From NCBI GenBank assembly GCA_900769885.1, contig CAAGIG010000031.1, positions 1 through 29,863 on the forward strand: a DNA stretch of 29,863 bases, read 5' to 3'. Position numbers and translations under genes: made by a program. Numbering within the stretch: position 1 is the stretch's first letter; each line of letters opens with the position of its first letter. Shown here in pieces: positions 15,295 to 23,078 of this stretch. A model generated the notes under the pieces. That model ran no database searches. It was not told the origin of the DNA and saw nothing but the letters and a program-made list of their open reading frames with translations. The DNA is from Rikenellaceae bacterium (GTDB lineage Bacteria > Bacteroidota > Bacteroidia > Bacteroidales > UBA932).

Positions 15295-16399
15295 CGAGGT
15301 TGCAGAAGGCGATTTTGGCATTGACATTTCCTTCAACTGCCTCACGGGTGCGTTCCAAAGCGCTTACCCACAAGGGGATGCTCTCTTGATTTACTACCTT
15401 TGAGAGTCGTTCTATATGAGGAAGTTCTGTTGGAGTGGCATTTGATATTTGAGGTATCCCTTTTTGCAACATCAGGATTTTGCGTAAAAGTTCCTGAGCA
15501 TAAATACAAAAACCTTTTTGCTTCTCCCGACCCAGTTCCACAATTGCATCATTGTTTTTCAATAGTTGCAAAAGGTTCTTCTGAGATGCCGCCTCGAACA
15601 TTGCCACTGCCTCAGAGAGATATTGGACCCCCTCAGTGACACTTGCCACAGCAGCGATGGCCTCACCCACACTGCCGTTGGATGCCCTTGCAAAACTCAT
15701 TGCTTCCTGCTCATTGAGCGAATATTTCCTCTGTAGATATGGTGATAGAACCGATGCCTCAACAGGATGGACTCTGACAACTTGGGAGCGGGAACGGATT
15801 GTTCCAAGGACATTCTCGGGAGAGTGACTCACGAATATAAAATATGTCCCTTCGGATGGTTCTTCCACTATTTTCAGCAGACGATTTGCCGCCTCTGTAT
15901 TCATCCTTTCGGGAAGGTATATGAGCATATATTTGTTATACCCTTCGTACGATTTCAAAGAGAGTTTGGATAAAACCTCCTTCGCTTCAGCCACACTGAT
16001 AACTCCGACTTTGTCCTCAATTTTAATCTTTTGATACAACTCTTTTTCGAGAAAATAGGGATTCTCTTCTACGAGTACCCTCCATTGGGCCAGAAAGTGG
16101 TCGCTGACAGGCTTTTTGTCAGAACCCGATTTGGATGTCGCATTGACCGGAAAGACTATATGCACATCGGGATGCATACCTTTGGAAATTTTCTTGCAGA
16201 CAGGACATTCTCCACAAGAATCTCCGTCAGAAACTTTATTGCGGCACGCCAAATACTGGATGAAAGCAAGAGCCATCGGCAACGCCCCGCAACCATCCTG
16301 CTCTACAAACATTATCGAATGGCCCACCCTTCCGTTTTGGACCATATTGATCAACCTTTCCTTCAGGTCACTGTTTCCTATCACATCCTTGAACTGCAT
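15272..16399 (-). CDS. holB: DNA polymerase III delta' subunit
   Basis: Clamp-loader subunit of the replicative polymerase, a AAA+-fold protein. 375 residues from the ATG at 16399 (MQFKDVIGNSDLKERL); a longer frame would need a TTG. Four cysteines for the clamp-loader zinc site are present at 52, 62, 65 and 68 (ACRNK, CGECPVC). The P-loop region reads EQDGCGALPMA and lacks the lysine, as expected for delta', which does not hydrolyse ATP. NRLLKIVEEPSEGTYFIF and the sensor segment are typical, although the usual SRC motif reads SRS. It is divergent from ricT, as in other Bacteroidota. Confidence 0.92.
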   Translation of the reverse strand: MQFKDVIGNSDLKERLINMVQNGRVGHSIMFVEQDGCGALPMALAFIQYLACRNKVSDGDSCGECPVCKKISKGMHPDVHIVFPVNATSKSGSDKKPVSDHFLAQWRVLVEENPYFLEKELYQKIKIEDKVGVISVAEAKEVLSKLSLKSYEGYNKYMLIYLPERMNTEAANRLLKIVEEPSEGTYFIFVSHSPENVLGTIRSRSQVVRVHPVEASVLSPYLQRKYSLNEQEAMSFARASNGSVGEAIAAVASVTEGVQYLSEAVAMFEAASQKNLLQLLKNNDAIVELGREKQKGFCIYAQELLRKILMLQKGIPQISNATPTELPHIERLSKVVNQESIPLWVSALERTREAVEGNVNAKIAFCNLANYLYMG

Positions 16400-16429
16400 C
16401 TTCGGCCTTTGATTTAGATTACTCGGAGA

Positions 16430-16437
16430 CAAAATTA
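16430..16437 (-). promoter_or_regulatory. Predicted -7 element for holB
   Basis: TAATTTTG on the minus strand, 30 bases before the holB ATG at 16399. The -33 element is not evident. Confidence 0.4.
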
Positions 16438-16448
16438 ACTAAAATTTT

Positions 16449-16456
16449 TATCTTTG
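16449..16456 (+). promoter_or_regulatory. Predicted -7 element for ricT-gldH-trmB
   Basis: TATCTTTG ends 16 bases before the ricT ATG at 16473, divergent from the holB element 11 bases away. The -33 element is weak. Confidence 0.5.
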
Positions 16457-16472
16457 TAGATTATTGTCAATT

Positions 16473-17699
16473 ATGGAAGAAAAAAATACTATATATGATT
16501 GCTCCCGCGGTTGCATTACAGAGAGAACTGAGCAGGGAGAACTTTTGTGCCAATATAGTCCGGGATGCTGCAAATTGAAGAATTTCAATTGGTTAAGCGG
16601 AATCCACGACAGCAAATTGGCTTCGTTATATGAAGTAAGGTTTAAGAATACCCGCAAAGCTGTCTACGAAAACACATCGGGTCAGTTGCTGAAAACCGGC
16701 GATATGGTCGTAGTGGAGGCTACCACAGGCCACGATGTCGGTATTATCACTCTGGAGGGACCGATTGTTGGTCGCCAGCTTTTGCGCCACAACATTAACC
16801 ACGAAGAGAAAGAATTCAGAAAAATATATCGCAAAGCCCGCCAGCTCGACCTCGAAAGATGGCAGGAAGCCATTGCCAAAGAGCACCACACAATGATCCG
16901 TTCAAGGGTAATCGCCGCTGAAATGGGTTTGGATATGAAGATTGGAGATGTTGAATATCAAGGAGATGGAACAAAAGCCATTTTCTACTACATCGCCGAT
17001 GAGAGAGTCGACTTCAGACAGCTTATCAAAGTATTTGCAGAAGAGTTCAAGATAAGAATTGAGATGAAACAAATCGGTGCAAGACAGGAGGCAGGACTCA
17101 TCGGAGGATTGGGTGTCTGCGGCAGAGAATTGTGCTGTTCAAAATTCATCAACAACTTCCAGTCGATTTCAACACAAGCTGCAAGATGTCAGGATCTCTC
17201 CCTAAATCCCCAGAAACTTGCAGGACAATGCAGCAAACTGAAATGCTGTATCAACTACGAAGCTCCTGTTTATATTGATGCCCAGAAGAGATTCCCATTT
17301 GTAAATGCCCCATTGGAACTTCAGGATGGACAGGCATTCCTTATCAAGAGTGACATTCTCAAGGGAATTATGTGGTTCTCATATCAGGAGGGCAGTTTTT
17401 CAAATATGATTCCTCTTACAGCTTACGAGGTAAAACAAATCATAAATGAGAATAAAGCGGGCAGAAAACCTGCAACTATCCTCAAAAATCAGGAAGAGGA
17501 GAAGAAAAATGACTTTGTAAGTTCATTGGGAGAGGACAATATCAACCGCTTCGACGAAAAGAAGAAAAACAAGAACAAAAAGAAAAAGAGGAAACCTGCA
17601 AACAACAAAAATCAGGACAAAGCTCCTCAAGGACAACAAGGTCAACAGGGAAATCAGGGACAACAAAACCCCACTCCAAAACAGAAAAAGAATGAGTAA
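16473..17699 (+). CDS. ricT: PSP1 domain protein, RicT (YaaT) family
   Basis: 408 residues from the ATG at 16473; the frame opens at a TTG nine bases earlier. In Bacillus, RicT joins RicA and RicF in an iron-sulfur complex affecting RNA processing. The PSP1 core has many cysteines: Cys10, 14, 26, 32 and 33 near the start, then Cys216, 221, 222, 239, 253, 258 and 259 (GVCGRELCCSKF, CSKLKCC), giving likely cluster ligands. The signature EAGLIGGLGVCGREL is clear. After about residue 340 comes a disordered tail rich in Lys, Asn, Gln and Gly (repeated QGQQG), which could bind RNA or membranes. It overlaps gldH by 8 bases (ATGAGTAA). Its function in Bacteroidota is not established. Confidence 0.88.
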   Translation: MEEKNTIYDCSRGCITERTEQGELLCQYSPGCCKLKNFNWLSGIHDSKLASLYEVRFKNTRKAVYENTSGQLLKTGDMVVVEATTGHDVGIITLEGPIVGRQLLRHNINHEEKEFRKIYRKARQLDLERWQEAIAKEHHTMIRSRVIAAEMGLDMKIGDVEYQGDGTKAIFYYIADERVDFRQLIKVFAEEFKIRIEMKQIGARQEAGLIGGLGVCGRELCCSKFINNFQSISTQAARCQDLSLNPQKLAGQCSKLKCCINYEAPVYIDAQKRFPFVNAPLELQDGQAFLIKSDILKGIMWFSYQEGSFSNMIPLTAYEVKQIINENKAGRKPATILKNQEEEKKNDFVSSLGEDNINRFDEKKKNKNKKKKRKPANNKNQDKAPQGQQGQQGNQGQQNPTPKQKKNE

Positions 17700-18189
17700 A
17701 AAAGGAATTACAGCACTGCTTCTACTGGTTATGACAGCCTTTGCCGGCTGCCGCAACTTCCATAATGAGAGCAGTTTTGAGTTTCACTCATTCAGTCAGG
17801 AGAGTGGAAATGTTGCCTCATTTGAAGTCGAAATGAACGATTCGACCACCTACGACCTCTATCTATATACCCGATACACATATCAATATGAATCGGGGAA
17901 ATTGCCCGCAGTTATCACCATAACTTCACCCAATGGGAAAAGGGGGACAGAGACCATCGAACTGGAAGGCAATCTTCAAAACATTGAGGGATACATTTCA
18001 GATGAAGAGAATGACACCACAGAGGGGGTAAAACTATCCAAATCGTCAGAATACTACGACATTAAAGTCCTGTACAGAAGCAATATACATCCTGTTGAAA
18101 GCGGGAAATGGAATATAGAGATCTACATACCGAACATTGATAATGTATTGGGTGTCGGAATAGAAAGTGTAACAATAGCAGAGAAATAG
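17692..18189 (+). CDS. gldH: Gliding motility lipoprotein GldH family
   Basis: 165 residues with a lipoprotein signal ending in the lipobox FAGC (Cys20), so it is predicted to be lipid-anchored. Size, the mostly beta-strand body (YDLYLYTRYTYQYES, WNIEIYIPNI) and position right after the PSP1 gene fit GldH, a lipoprotein needed for gliding in Flavobacterium. GldH is widely kept in non-gliding Bacteroidales, where its role is unclear, and no other gld genes are in this window. It overlaps ricT and lies 3 bases before trmB, so the three are one operon. Confidence 0.75.
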   Translation: MSKKGITALLLLVMTAFAGCRNFHNESSFEFHSFSQESGNVASFEVEMNDSTTYDLYLYTRYTYQYESGKLPAVITITSPNGKRGTETIELEGNLQNIEGYISDEENDTTEGVKLSKSSEYYDIKVLYRSNIHPVESGKWNIEIYIPNIDNVLGVGIESVTIAEK

Positions 18190-18192
18190 CAG

Positions 18193-18867
18193 ATGAGCGG
18201 AAAAGACAAACTAAGAAAATTCAGAGAGAATGAAACATTTGAAAATCTTTTGCAACCGACCACAGCAGAAGTTTTTCAAAAAGACCATCCTATGAAAGGG
18301 AACTGGGGTGAAAAAATGTTTGGCAACAACAACCCCATTATTCTTGAATTGGGTTGTGGCAAAGGGGAATATACCATTGCATTAGCTGAGAAATTCCCTC
18401 AAAACAATTATATAGGAGTCGATATCAAAGGGGCAAGATTATGGAAAGGGGCAAAATATGCCACCGAGAAATCACTTAAAAATGTGGCATTCCTCAGAAC
18501 GAGAATCGAATTTATCGATTCAATTTTTGCCCAGGGTGAAGTCTCTGAAATATGGCTTACATTTTCAGATCCCCAGCCTAACAAACCCAGAAAGAGATTA
18601 TCTTCACCTTTGTTCCTTGAGAGATATTCACATATTCTGAAAGAAGATGGAATCATCCATTTGAAGACAGACAGCCAGCTGCTGCACGAATATACCCTTG
18701 AGACCATCGAGAGCGAAAATCACATTCTGCTCGAGGCCAATAATGACATTTACGGAACAAACAGGGCAGAAAACGACGACATCCTCTCGGTCAAGACCTT
18801 CTACGAAAAGCAGTTTCTTGCCAAAGGAATGGCCATTACATACGCCAAATGGAGATTAAGAAAGTAG
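18193..18867 (+). CDS. trmB: tRNA (guanine-N7-)-methyltransferase TrmB
   Basis: It uses S-adenosylmethionine to make m7G46 in the variable loop of tRNA. 224 residues, Rossmann fold. The SAM-binding motif ILELGCGKGEY is at 50-60, then IGVDIKG (74-80), the TrmB motif TFSDPQPNKPRKR (123-135), LKTDS (157-161) and the C-terminal TNRAENDDILSVKTFYEKQF. It is the third gene of the ricT-gldH-trmB unit. Its 3' end overlaps the convergent polyprenyl synthase gene by 12 bases, and no terminator is visible between them. Confidence 0.95.
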   Translation: MSGKDKLRKFRENETFENLLQPTTAEVFQKDHPMKGNWGEKMFGNNNPIILELGCGKGEYTIALAEKFPQNNYIGVDIKGARLWKGAKYATEKSLKNVAFLRTRIEFIDSIFAQGEVSEIWLTFSDPQPNKPRKRLSSPLFLERYSHILKEDGIIHLKTDSQLLHEYTLETIESENHILLEANNDIYGTNRAENDDILSVKTFYEKQFLAKGMAITYAKWRLRK

Positions 18868-19857
18868 CAGAGAGTCTGCTATTTTCAGCAATGCATCTTT
18901 ATAATAAGAATCACTAAGCGAGCCAAGAGACTCTTTTGCCTGAGAAAGAATCTCACCCAAACGTACCTTAGCCGATTCCAGACCATTATTCTTATAGACA
19001 AACTCTTTGATTTGCTCTATAAGAATTTTATTTTGCGCCTGCTGCTCCTGAGATTGGGCAAGAGGAACGATTTTACCCATTTGAGACCTGATGAATTCAG
19101 CCTGGGAAGGATCACTCTCCATTGCACACAACAACGGCATAGTTATCTTCCTCTCCTCTATATCGCAGCCACTGTCTTTTCCAGTCTCTGAAGACGGGTA
19201 ATAATCAATAATATCATCTCTAATTTGAAAAGAGATACCCACCAGATGGGCATACTCAGTCAGTGCTTTTACAATCTCAGAAGTAGCACCCGAAACTATC
19301 GCAGCACATCTTACAGATGCCACAAACAACGATCCGGTCTTTCTTCTGATAATATTCAAATAATCTTTTTCGGCAGTTGTCAAAGAGTCTGCAAAATCCA
19401 TTTGCATCATCTCCCCTTCCGCCAACTCTTCCAATGTTCCGGCATAACATCTTAGAACTTCATTTGGACATTGTTTTTCAAGCAAAAGGGCCAGAGCACG
19501 GGTCAGCCAGAAATCTCCAATCAGGATAGAAGCCCCGGGAGAGAAAAGTTTGCTGACAGTAGTGTTGCCTCTGCGTTGCTCACTATTGTCTACTACATCA
19601 TCGTGGAGCAGACTTGCAGTATGAATCAACTCTGAAGCGGTAGCACAAGCCACTGTCTGTTCATTAATAACACCACTACCCGCCATCGCACTGACAAAAG
19701 CGAGCAGTGGTCTTATTTGTTTACCCGATGTATCAAAAAGATATCTGTTTATCCTGTTGAGCATATCGCTCTGAGAGTCCAGTGTACTGCTCAACAAAGA
19801 TTCAAAGGCAGACCAATGTTCTGCAAGATGTTTTTTGATTTCGGATATATTGTTCAT
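18856..19857 (-). CDS. ispB: Long-chain all-trans polyprenyl diphosphate synthase
   Basis: It condenses isopentenyl diphosphate units to make the side chain of menaquinone. 333 residues. GKQIRP (46-51), the first aspartate-rich motif DDVVD (86-90) with RR after it, and the second motif QIRDDIIDYY (211-220) are intact. The residue five before the first motif is Ala81; small residues there leave room for long products, so an octaprenyl- or longer-chain enzyme is likely, though the exact chain length cannot be read. It is the last gene of the long minus-strand run, 26 bases after the barrel gene upstream. Confidence 0.92.
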   Translation of the reverse strand: MNNISEIKKHLAEHWSAFESLLSSTLDSQSDMLNRINRYLFDTSGKQIRPLLAFVSAMAGSGVINEQTVACATASELIHTASLLHDDVVDNSEQRRGNTTVSKLFSPGASILIGDFWLTRALALLLEKQCPNEVLRCYAGTLEELAEGEMMQMDFADSLTTAEKDYLNIIRRKTGSLFVASVRCAAIVSGATSEIVKALTEYAHLVGISFQIRDDIIDYYPSSETGKDSGCDIEERKITMPLLCAMESDPSQAEFIRSQMGKIVPLAQSQEQQAQNKILIEQIKEFVYKNNGLESAKVRLGEILSQAKESLGSLSDSYYKDALLKIADSLLLS

Positions 19858-19883
19858 TTTGTATAAAGTTTTGCTTTTGTAAG

Positions 19884-20477
19884 TTAGAAGATATAAGCCA
19901 AAGACAAAGATCCTCCATTGAATTTCGCTGCCTTAAGATCATCCACAATTCCTTCCAAATCTGAACTGAATGATTTATTAAGGTCCCAATTCCATTTGAA
20001 TGCCACCTGGAATTTCCAAACATTCACACCAAGACCAAGACCTACGCCATATTGGAACTTGTTCCACTCCTCAGCACCGATAAAGACACCGTCCTGGAAA
20101 AGTCCGTAACCGATAAATGGAGAAACGAATACATAGGGTTTCACAATGTCAAACAGACTGATACCCCATTGGATATTTATAGGAAGTCTCAAAGAACCAC
20201 CTTTGATAGTAGCATTCTCGGTATTGACACCTTGCTGAACATAAAGCAATTCGGGTTGTACTTCAAATCCGAGAGGAAGATTAATGGACATCAGACCGCC
20301 CACGTGGAATCCGGTATAGGTCTTCATAAAACCTTTATCCTTCATTTCGCTGAAACCGGACATATTTGTAAAATCCATACCTGCTTTTACACCAAACTTA
20401 AAAGTCTGAGAATAAGCATTTATTGAAAATACAGCTGCGAGAAGAGCCACAACTGCCAATGATAAAGTCTTTTTCAT
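19884..20477 (-). CDS. Outer membrane beta-barrel protein (PorT-like), copy 1
   Basis: 197 residues from the ATG at 20477; the frame extends further upstream, but the signal peptide MKKTLSLAVVALLAAVFSINAYSQ fixes this start. The body is amphipathic beta strands with the pattern FKFGVKAGMDFTNMSG, FEVQPELLYVQQGV, LRLPINIQWGI, VSPFIGYGLF and WKFQVAFKWNW, and it ends in a Phe (LAYIF), the usual BAM signal. It is clearly paralogous to the barrel at 20873-21508, with thioredoxin between them. The ligand or partner is unknown. Confidence 0.85.
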   Translation of the reverse strand: MKKTLSLAVVALLAAVFSINAYSQTFKFGVKAGMDFTNMSGFSEMKDKGFMKTYTGFHVGGLMSINLPLGFEVQPELLYVQQGVNTENATIKGGSLRLPINIQWGISLFDIVKPYVFVSPFIGYGLFQDGVFIGAEEWNKFQYGVGLGLGVNVWKFQVAFKWNWDLNKSFSSDLEGIVDDLKAAKFNGGSLSLAYIF

Positions 20478-20504
20478 TTCACTAAATTTATAATTATAAA
20501 ACAA

Positions 20505-20532
20505 GGGGTATCAACTTTTCGGCTGACACCCC
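20505..20532 (-). terminator. Possible terminator or attenuator after trxA
   Basis: A 9-bp stem with one mismatch (GGGGTATCA at 20505-20513 against TGACACCCC at 20524-20532) is followed on the minus strand by TTGTTTTATAATT. It lies 8 bases after the trxA stop and 27 bases before the start of barrel copy 1, so it may end or attenuate transcription between them. Confidence 0.5.
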
Positions 20533-20540
20533 ATTATCAA

Positions 20541-20855
20541 TTACTCGATAGATGCCATCTTTTGAACGATTGCACCTTTTGTGGTTGAGCCGACCATTTT
20601 GTCTTTCATCTCACCACCTTTGAAGAATAGCAAAGTAGGGATGTTTCTGATACCATATTTCATAGGAACTTCTGAACAGTCGTCTACGTTCACTTTAGCG
20701 ATAAGCCATTTGCCTTCATACTCTTGAGCCAATTCGTCAACAATAGGAGAAAGCATTTTGCAAGGACCGCACCAGGGAGCCCAGAAATCCAACAATACAG
20801 GAATTTCAGATTTAATTACCAATTCCTCAAAATTTGAATCATTAATTGTTACCAT
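20541..20855 (-). CDS. trxA: Thioredoxin
   Basis: Cytoplasmic disulfide reductase, 104 residues with no signal peptide. The active site WCGPCK is at 28-33 (Cys29, Cys32), the cis-proline is Pro73 in RNIPTLLFF, and Gly80 and the C-terminal helix are normal. An extra cysteine, Cys60 in NVDDCSEVP, lies outside the active site. It sits between two paralogous outer-membrane barrels, 17 bases after copy 2, so it is probably co-transcribed with that gene, an unusual pairing of a cytoplasmic and an envelope protein. Confidence 0.96.
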   Translation of the reverse strand: MVTINDSNFEELVIKSEIPVLLDFWAPWCGPCKMLSPIVDELAQEYEGKWLIAKVNVDDCSEVPMKYGIRNIPTLLFFKGGEMKDKMVGSTTKGAIVQKMASIE

Positions 20856-20872
20856 AATTGTAAATATTATTA

Positions 20873-21508
20873 TTAAAAAAAGAATACAAGTGATACTTCC
20901 AGATTTCGGGTCGAGCCATTGGAATCCTTCGAAGAGGCCTCCCCTTTGGTCATACCTTCATCATACATAAGTTCAATCGGAACACATTTGGCAAAACTCC
21001 AATTATATTTTACCTGAACCTGAAATTTCCAAAAATCGATACCGCCACCTACGCCGATACCATAATCGAATCTGCTATACTTATCCCTGGAGAATTCATC
21101 AGATTCGTGCAAAGCATAACCGATATAGGGTGAAACCATCACAAAAGGACGCAAAAGAATCAAATCCAATCCGACCTGAAGGTTCACAGGCAAATGGAGA
21201 TAACCTATTGAATTTTTGCCATAAGGAGTCTTATAGCCTCCCGACAAATAGTAAAGTTCCGGCTGTATAGTCATTCCCTGTACAGGGAGAGCAAAACTTG
21301 TTACAATTCCGGCACTGAAACCGACATTTGAAGAAAAATAGTCTGACAGAGACGAATTGCTGAAATCACCCAGCGAAGAGATATTCACTCCACCCTTGAT
21401 ACCGAAGGTACAGATGGAAGCTCCTCCCGATGATTTTTCCTTATCTGAAGCCGATAAAGAGACCACCGAAAGCAAAGCAATCGCCAACATCATTAACTTT
21501 TTCTTCAT
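20873..21508 (-). CDS. Outer membrane beta-barrel protein (PorT-like), copy 2
   Basis: 211 residues from the ATG at 21508, chosen because the signal peptide MKKKLMMLAIALLSVVSLSAS begins there. Strand pattern and order match copy 1: CTFGIKGGVNISSLGD, MTIQPELYYLSGGY, LHLPVNLQVGLDLI, VSPYIGYALHES, FDYGIGVGGGIDFWKFQVQVKYNW, with a C-terminal Phe triplet. It differs by a Ser-rich insert after the first strand and a longer loop before the last strand. It lies 31 bases after sdaA, with a promoter-like pair inside the sdaA 3' end, and 17 bases before trxA. Confidence 0.84.
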   Translation of the reverse strand: MKKKLMMLAIALLSVVSLSASDKEKSSGGASICTFGIKGGVNISSLGDFSNSSLSDYFSSNVGFSAGIVTSFALPVQGMTIQPELYYLSGGYKTPYGKNSIGYLHLPVNLQVGLDLILLRPFVMVSPYIGYALHESDEFSRDKYSRFDYGIGVGGGIDFWKFQVQVKYNWSFAKCVPIELMYDEGMTKGEASSKDSNGSTRNLEVSLVFFF

Positions 21509-21526
21509 AGCCTTATAATTTCTCTG

Positions 21527-21558
21527 CGAAAATAGCAATTTATTTGTTTTTCACCAAA
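21527..21558 (-). promoter_or_regulatory. Possible promoter for barrel copy 2 and trxA
   Basis: On the minus strand TTTG (21555-21558), a 20-base spacer and TATTTTCG (21527-21534) match TTTG-N19-21-TAnnTTTG with one mismatch. The -33 part lies inside the last codons of sdaA. Confidence 0.45.
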
Positions 21559-22748
21559 AAGGCAAGACCACCTTCAGAAGTCTCTTTATAAAGACTTGGC
21601 AAATCGTGTCCTGTCTGTTTCATTGCTTCTATTACTGTATCAAAACTCACCATGTGACGTCCATCCGACATCAAAGAATATTGAGTTGCATCCATAACAC
21701 GAGCAGCAGCAAACGCATTACGCTCAATACAAGGGATTTGGACCAATCCGCAAACAGGATCGCAAGTAAGTCCGAGGAAGTGTTCCATTCCAATGGAAGC
21801 AGCACACTCAACCTGAGGAGTAGTACCACCGAAAAGTTGTGTAACTGCCGCAGAAGCCATTGCACAAGCAGAACCCACCTCTCCCTGACAACCAACCTCA
21901 GCCCCTGAAATAGAGGCATTCTGTTTAATGATTGAGCCTATCAGACCTGCTGTAGCAAGTGCCTTAAGAATTTTTTTATCAGAATATTCATAGCAGGTAT
22001 GAATCAAATTCATAGTTGCTGGCAAGACCCCACAAGAACCACAGGTTGGGGCTGTCACAATGATTCCCCCCGCAGCATTCTCCTCAGAAACGGCCAAAGC
22101 ATAAGCAAACATAAGTCCGCGTCTGTACATCGAAGTCTGATAACTCTTGGCGTGCTGGTAGTAAGAATATGCCTTTCTGCGGACATTCAGTCCACCCGGA
22201 AGAACACCCTCTTCATCAAGTCCCCTCTCGATGGCCGCCTTCATCACCTTCCACCGTTCATTGAGAAAATCCCATATATCAGACTCCTCATATTTTGCGA
22301 CATATTCCCAGAAATTACAGTTCTGATCATTGCACCAAGCAAGGATATCTGCCATTTTGGTATCGGGATAGATATGTTTGTTCTGTTCTCTTTTGCCTGT
22401 CTCACTGATATCTCCACCACCGATGCTGAAATAGACCTTCTCCAGAATCAGATTGCCATTTGAGTCATAAGCCTGGAACCTCATTCCGTTAGGATGCTCA
22501 GGCAGAAACTCTTTGGGTTTCCAGAGAATCTCAGTACTGCATTTGTGTTCATCACGAAGTGTCTCCAATAGAGCCACATCTGTAAGGTGGCCTTTTCCTG
22601 TAGCAGCCAGACTGCCATATAGTGTAATAACATACGAAGATGCCTCAGGAGTCAACTCCCGAAACATCTCCGCTGCTTTTTTAGGGCCCATCGTATGACT
22701 GCTCGATGGACCTTTTCCTATTTTGAATATCTCCTTTATGCTTTCCAT
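21540..22748 (-). CDS. sdaA: L-serine ammonia-lyase, iron-sulfur dependent
   Basis: It converts L-serine to pyruvate and ammonia with a 4Fe-4S cluster, in the cytoplasm. 402 residues of the single-chain type: the N-terminal domain begins GIGKGPSSSHTMGP-like at 9-22, and the catalytic domain has TAPTCGSCGVLPA (232-244). Cluster-type cysteines are visible at 236, 239, 329, 333 and 340 (TCDPVCGLVQIPC). It has a TATCTTTG element 7 bases upstream of the ATG, so it may be transcribed separately from the efflux genes, which end 24 bases before it. Confidence 0.95.
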   Translation of the reverse strand: MESIKEIFKIGKGPSSSHTMGPKKAAEMFRELTPEASSYVITLYGSLAATGKGHLTDVALLETLRDEHKCSTEILWKPKEFLPEHPNGMRFQAYDSNGNLILEKVYFSIGGGDISETGKREQNKHIYPDTKMADILAWCNDQNCNFWEYVAKYEESDIWDFLNERWKVMKAAIERGLDEEGVLPGGLNVRRKAYSYYQHAKSYQTSMYRRGLMFAYALAVSEENAAGGIIVTAPTCGSCGVLPATMNLIHTCYEYSDKKILKALATAGLIGSIIKQNASISGAEVGCQGEVGSACAMASAAVTQLFGGTTPQVECAASIGMEHFLGLTCDPVCGLVQIPCIERNAFAAARVMDATQYSLMSDGRHMVSFDTVIEAMKQTGHDLPSLYKETSEGGLAFLVKNK

Positions 22749-22755
22749 ATAAGCA

Positions 22756-22763
22756 CAAAGATA
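22756..22763 (-). promoter_or_regulatory. Predicted -7 element for sdaA
   Basis: TATCTTTG on the minus strand ends 7 bases before the ATG, with TTG at 22787-22789 as a possible -33 element (23-base spacer). It predicts a leader of only a few bases. Confidence 0.45.
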
Positions 22764-22772
22764 GAAGAAAAT

Positions 22773-23066
22773 TTAAACGGTCTGCTCAATATTCCAAACA
22801 AATGCTCTTACACCGACCTCTTTATTTCTGTTGTCGAGCTTTTGAACAGTTTCGAGCAACTCCTGAACTCTGTCGTCCTCGATTACGGTCATAACAGCCG
22901 AATTCATCTCAGGCCAGGAGTGAGTTCCTCTGCGAGGCTCTCCCCCATTTGTACCGCGGCCCTGCACCTGTTCAAAAAATGTAAAACCACTTATCTTCAG
23001 ACAATCAAGCAGATATTCCACCCTCTCTGTGTTAGCTTGATTGAATACTATAAATACACATTTCAT
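22773..23066 (-). CDS. PG0541 family transporter-associated protein
   Basis: 97 residues, no signal peptide. Its size, the N-terminal strand MKCVFIVFNQANTERVEYLL, the middle GRGTNGGEPRRGTHSWPEMNSA and the C-terminal helix-strand (VQELLETVQKLDNRNKEVGVRAFVW) fit the small P-II-like proteins that travel with RND transporters in Bacteroidota. The Gly/Arg/Thr-rich middle resembles the flexible ligand loop of P-II proteins. It starts 12 bases after the pump gene, so it is co-expressed with it and may sense a ligand or bind the pump from the cytoplasm; that role is inference. Confidence 0.75.
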   Translation of the reverse strand: MKCVFIVFNQANTERVEYLLDCLKISGFTFFEQVQGRGTNGGEPRRGTHSWPEMNSAVMTVIEDDRVQELLETVQKLDNRNKEVGVRAFVWNIEQTV

Positions 23067-23078
23067 ATTAAATCCTTT

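Noticed and set aside
16400..16432. N-terminal extension of holB from a TTG
   Set aside because: Family members begin at the MQFKDVIG equivalent, and the extension covers the predicted holB -7 element.
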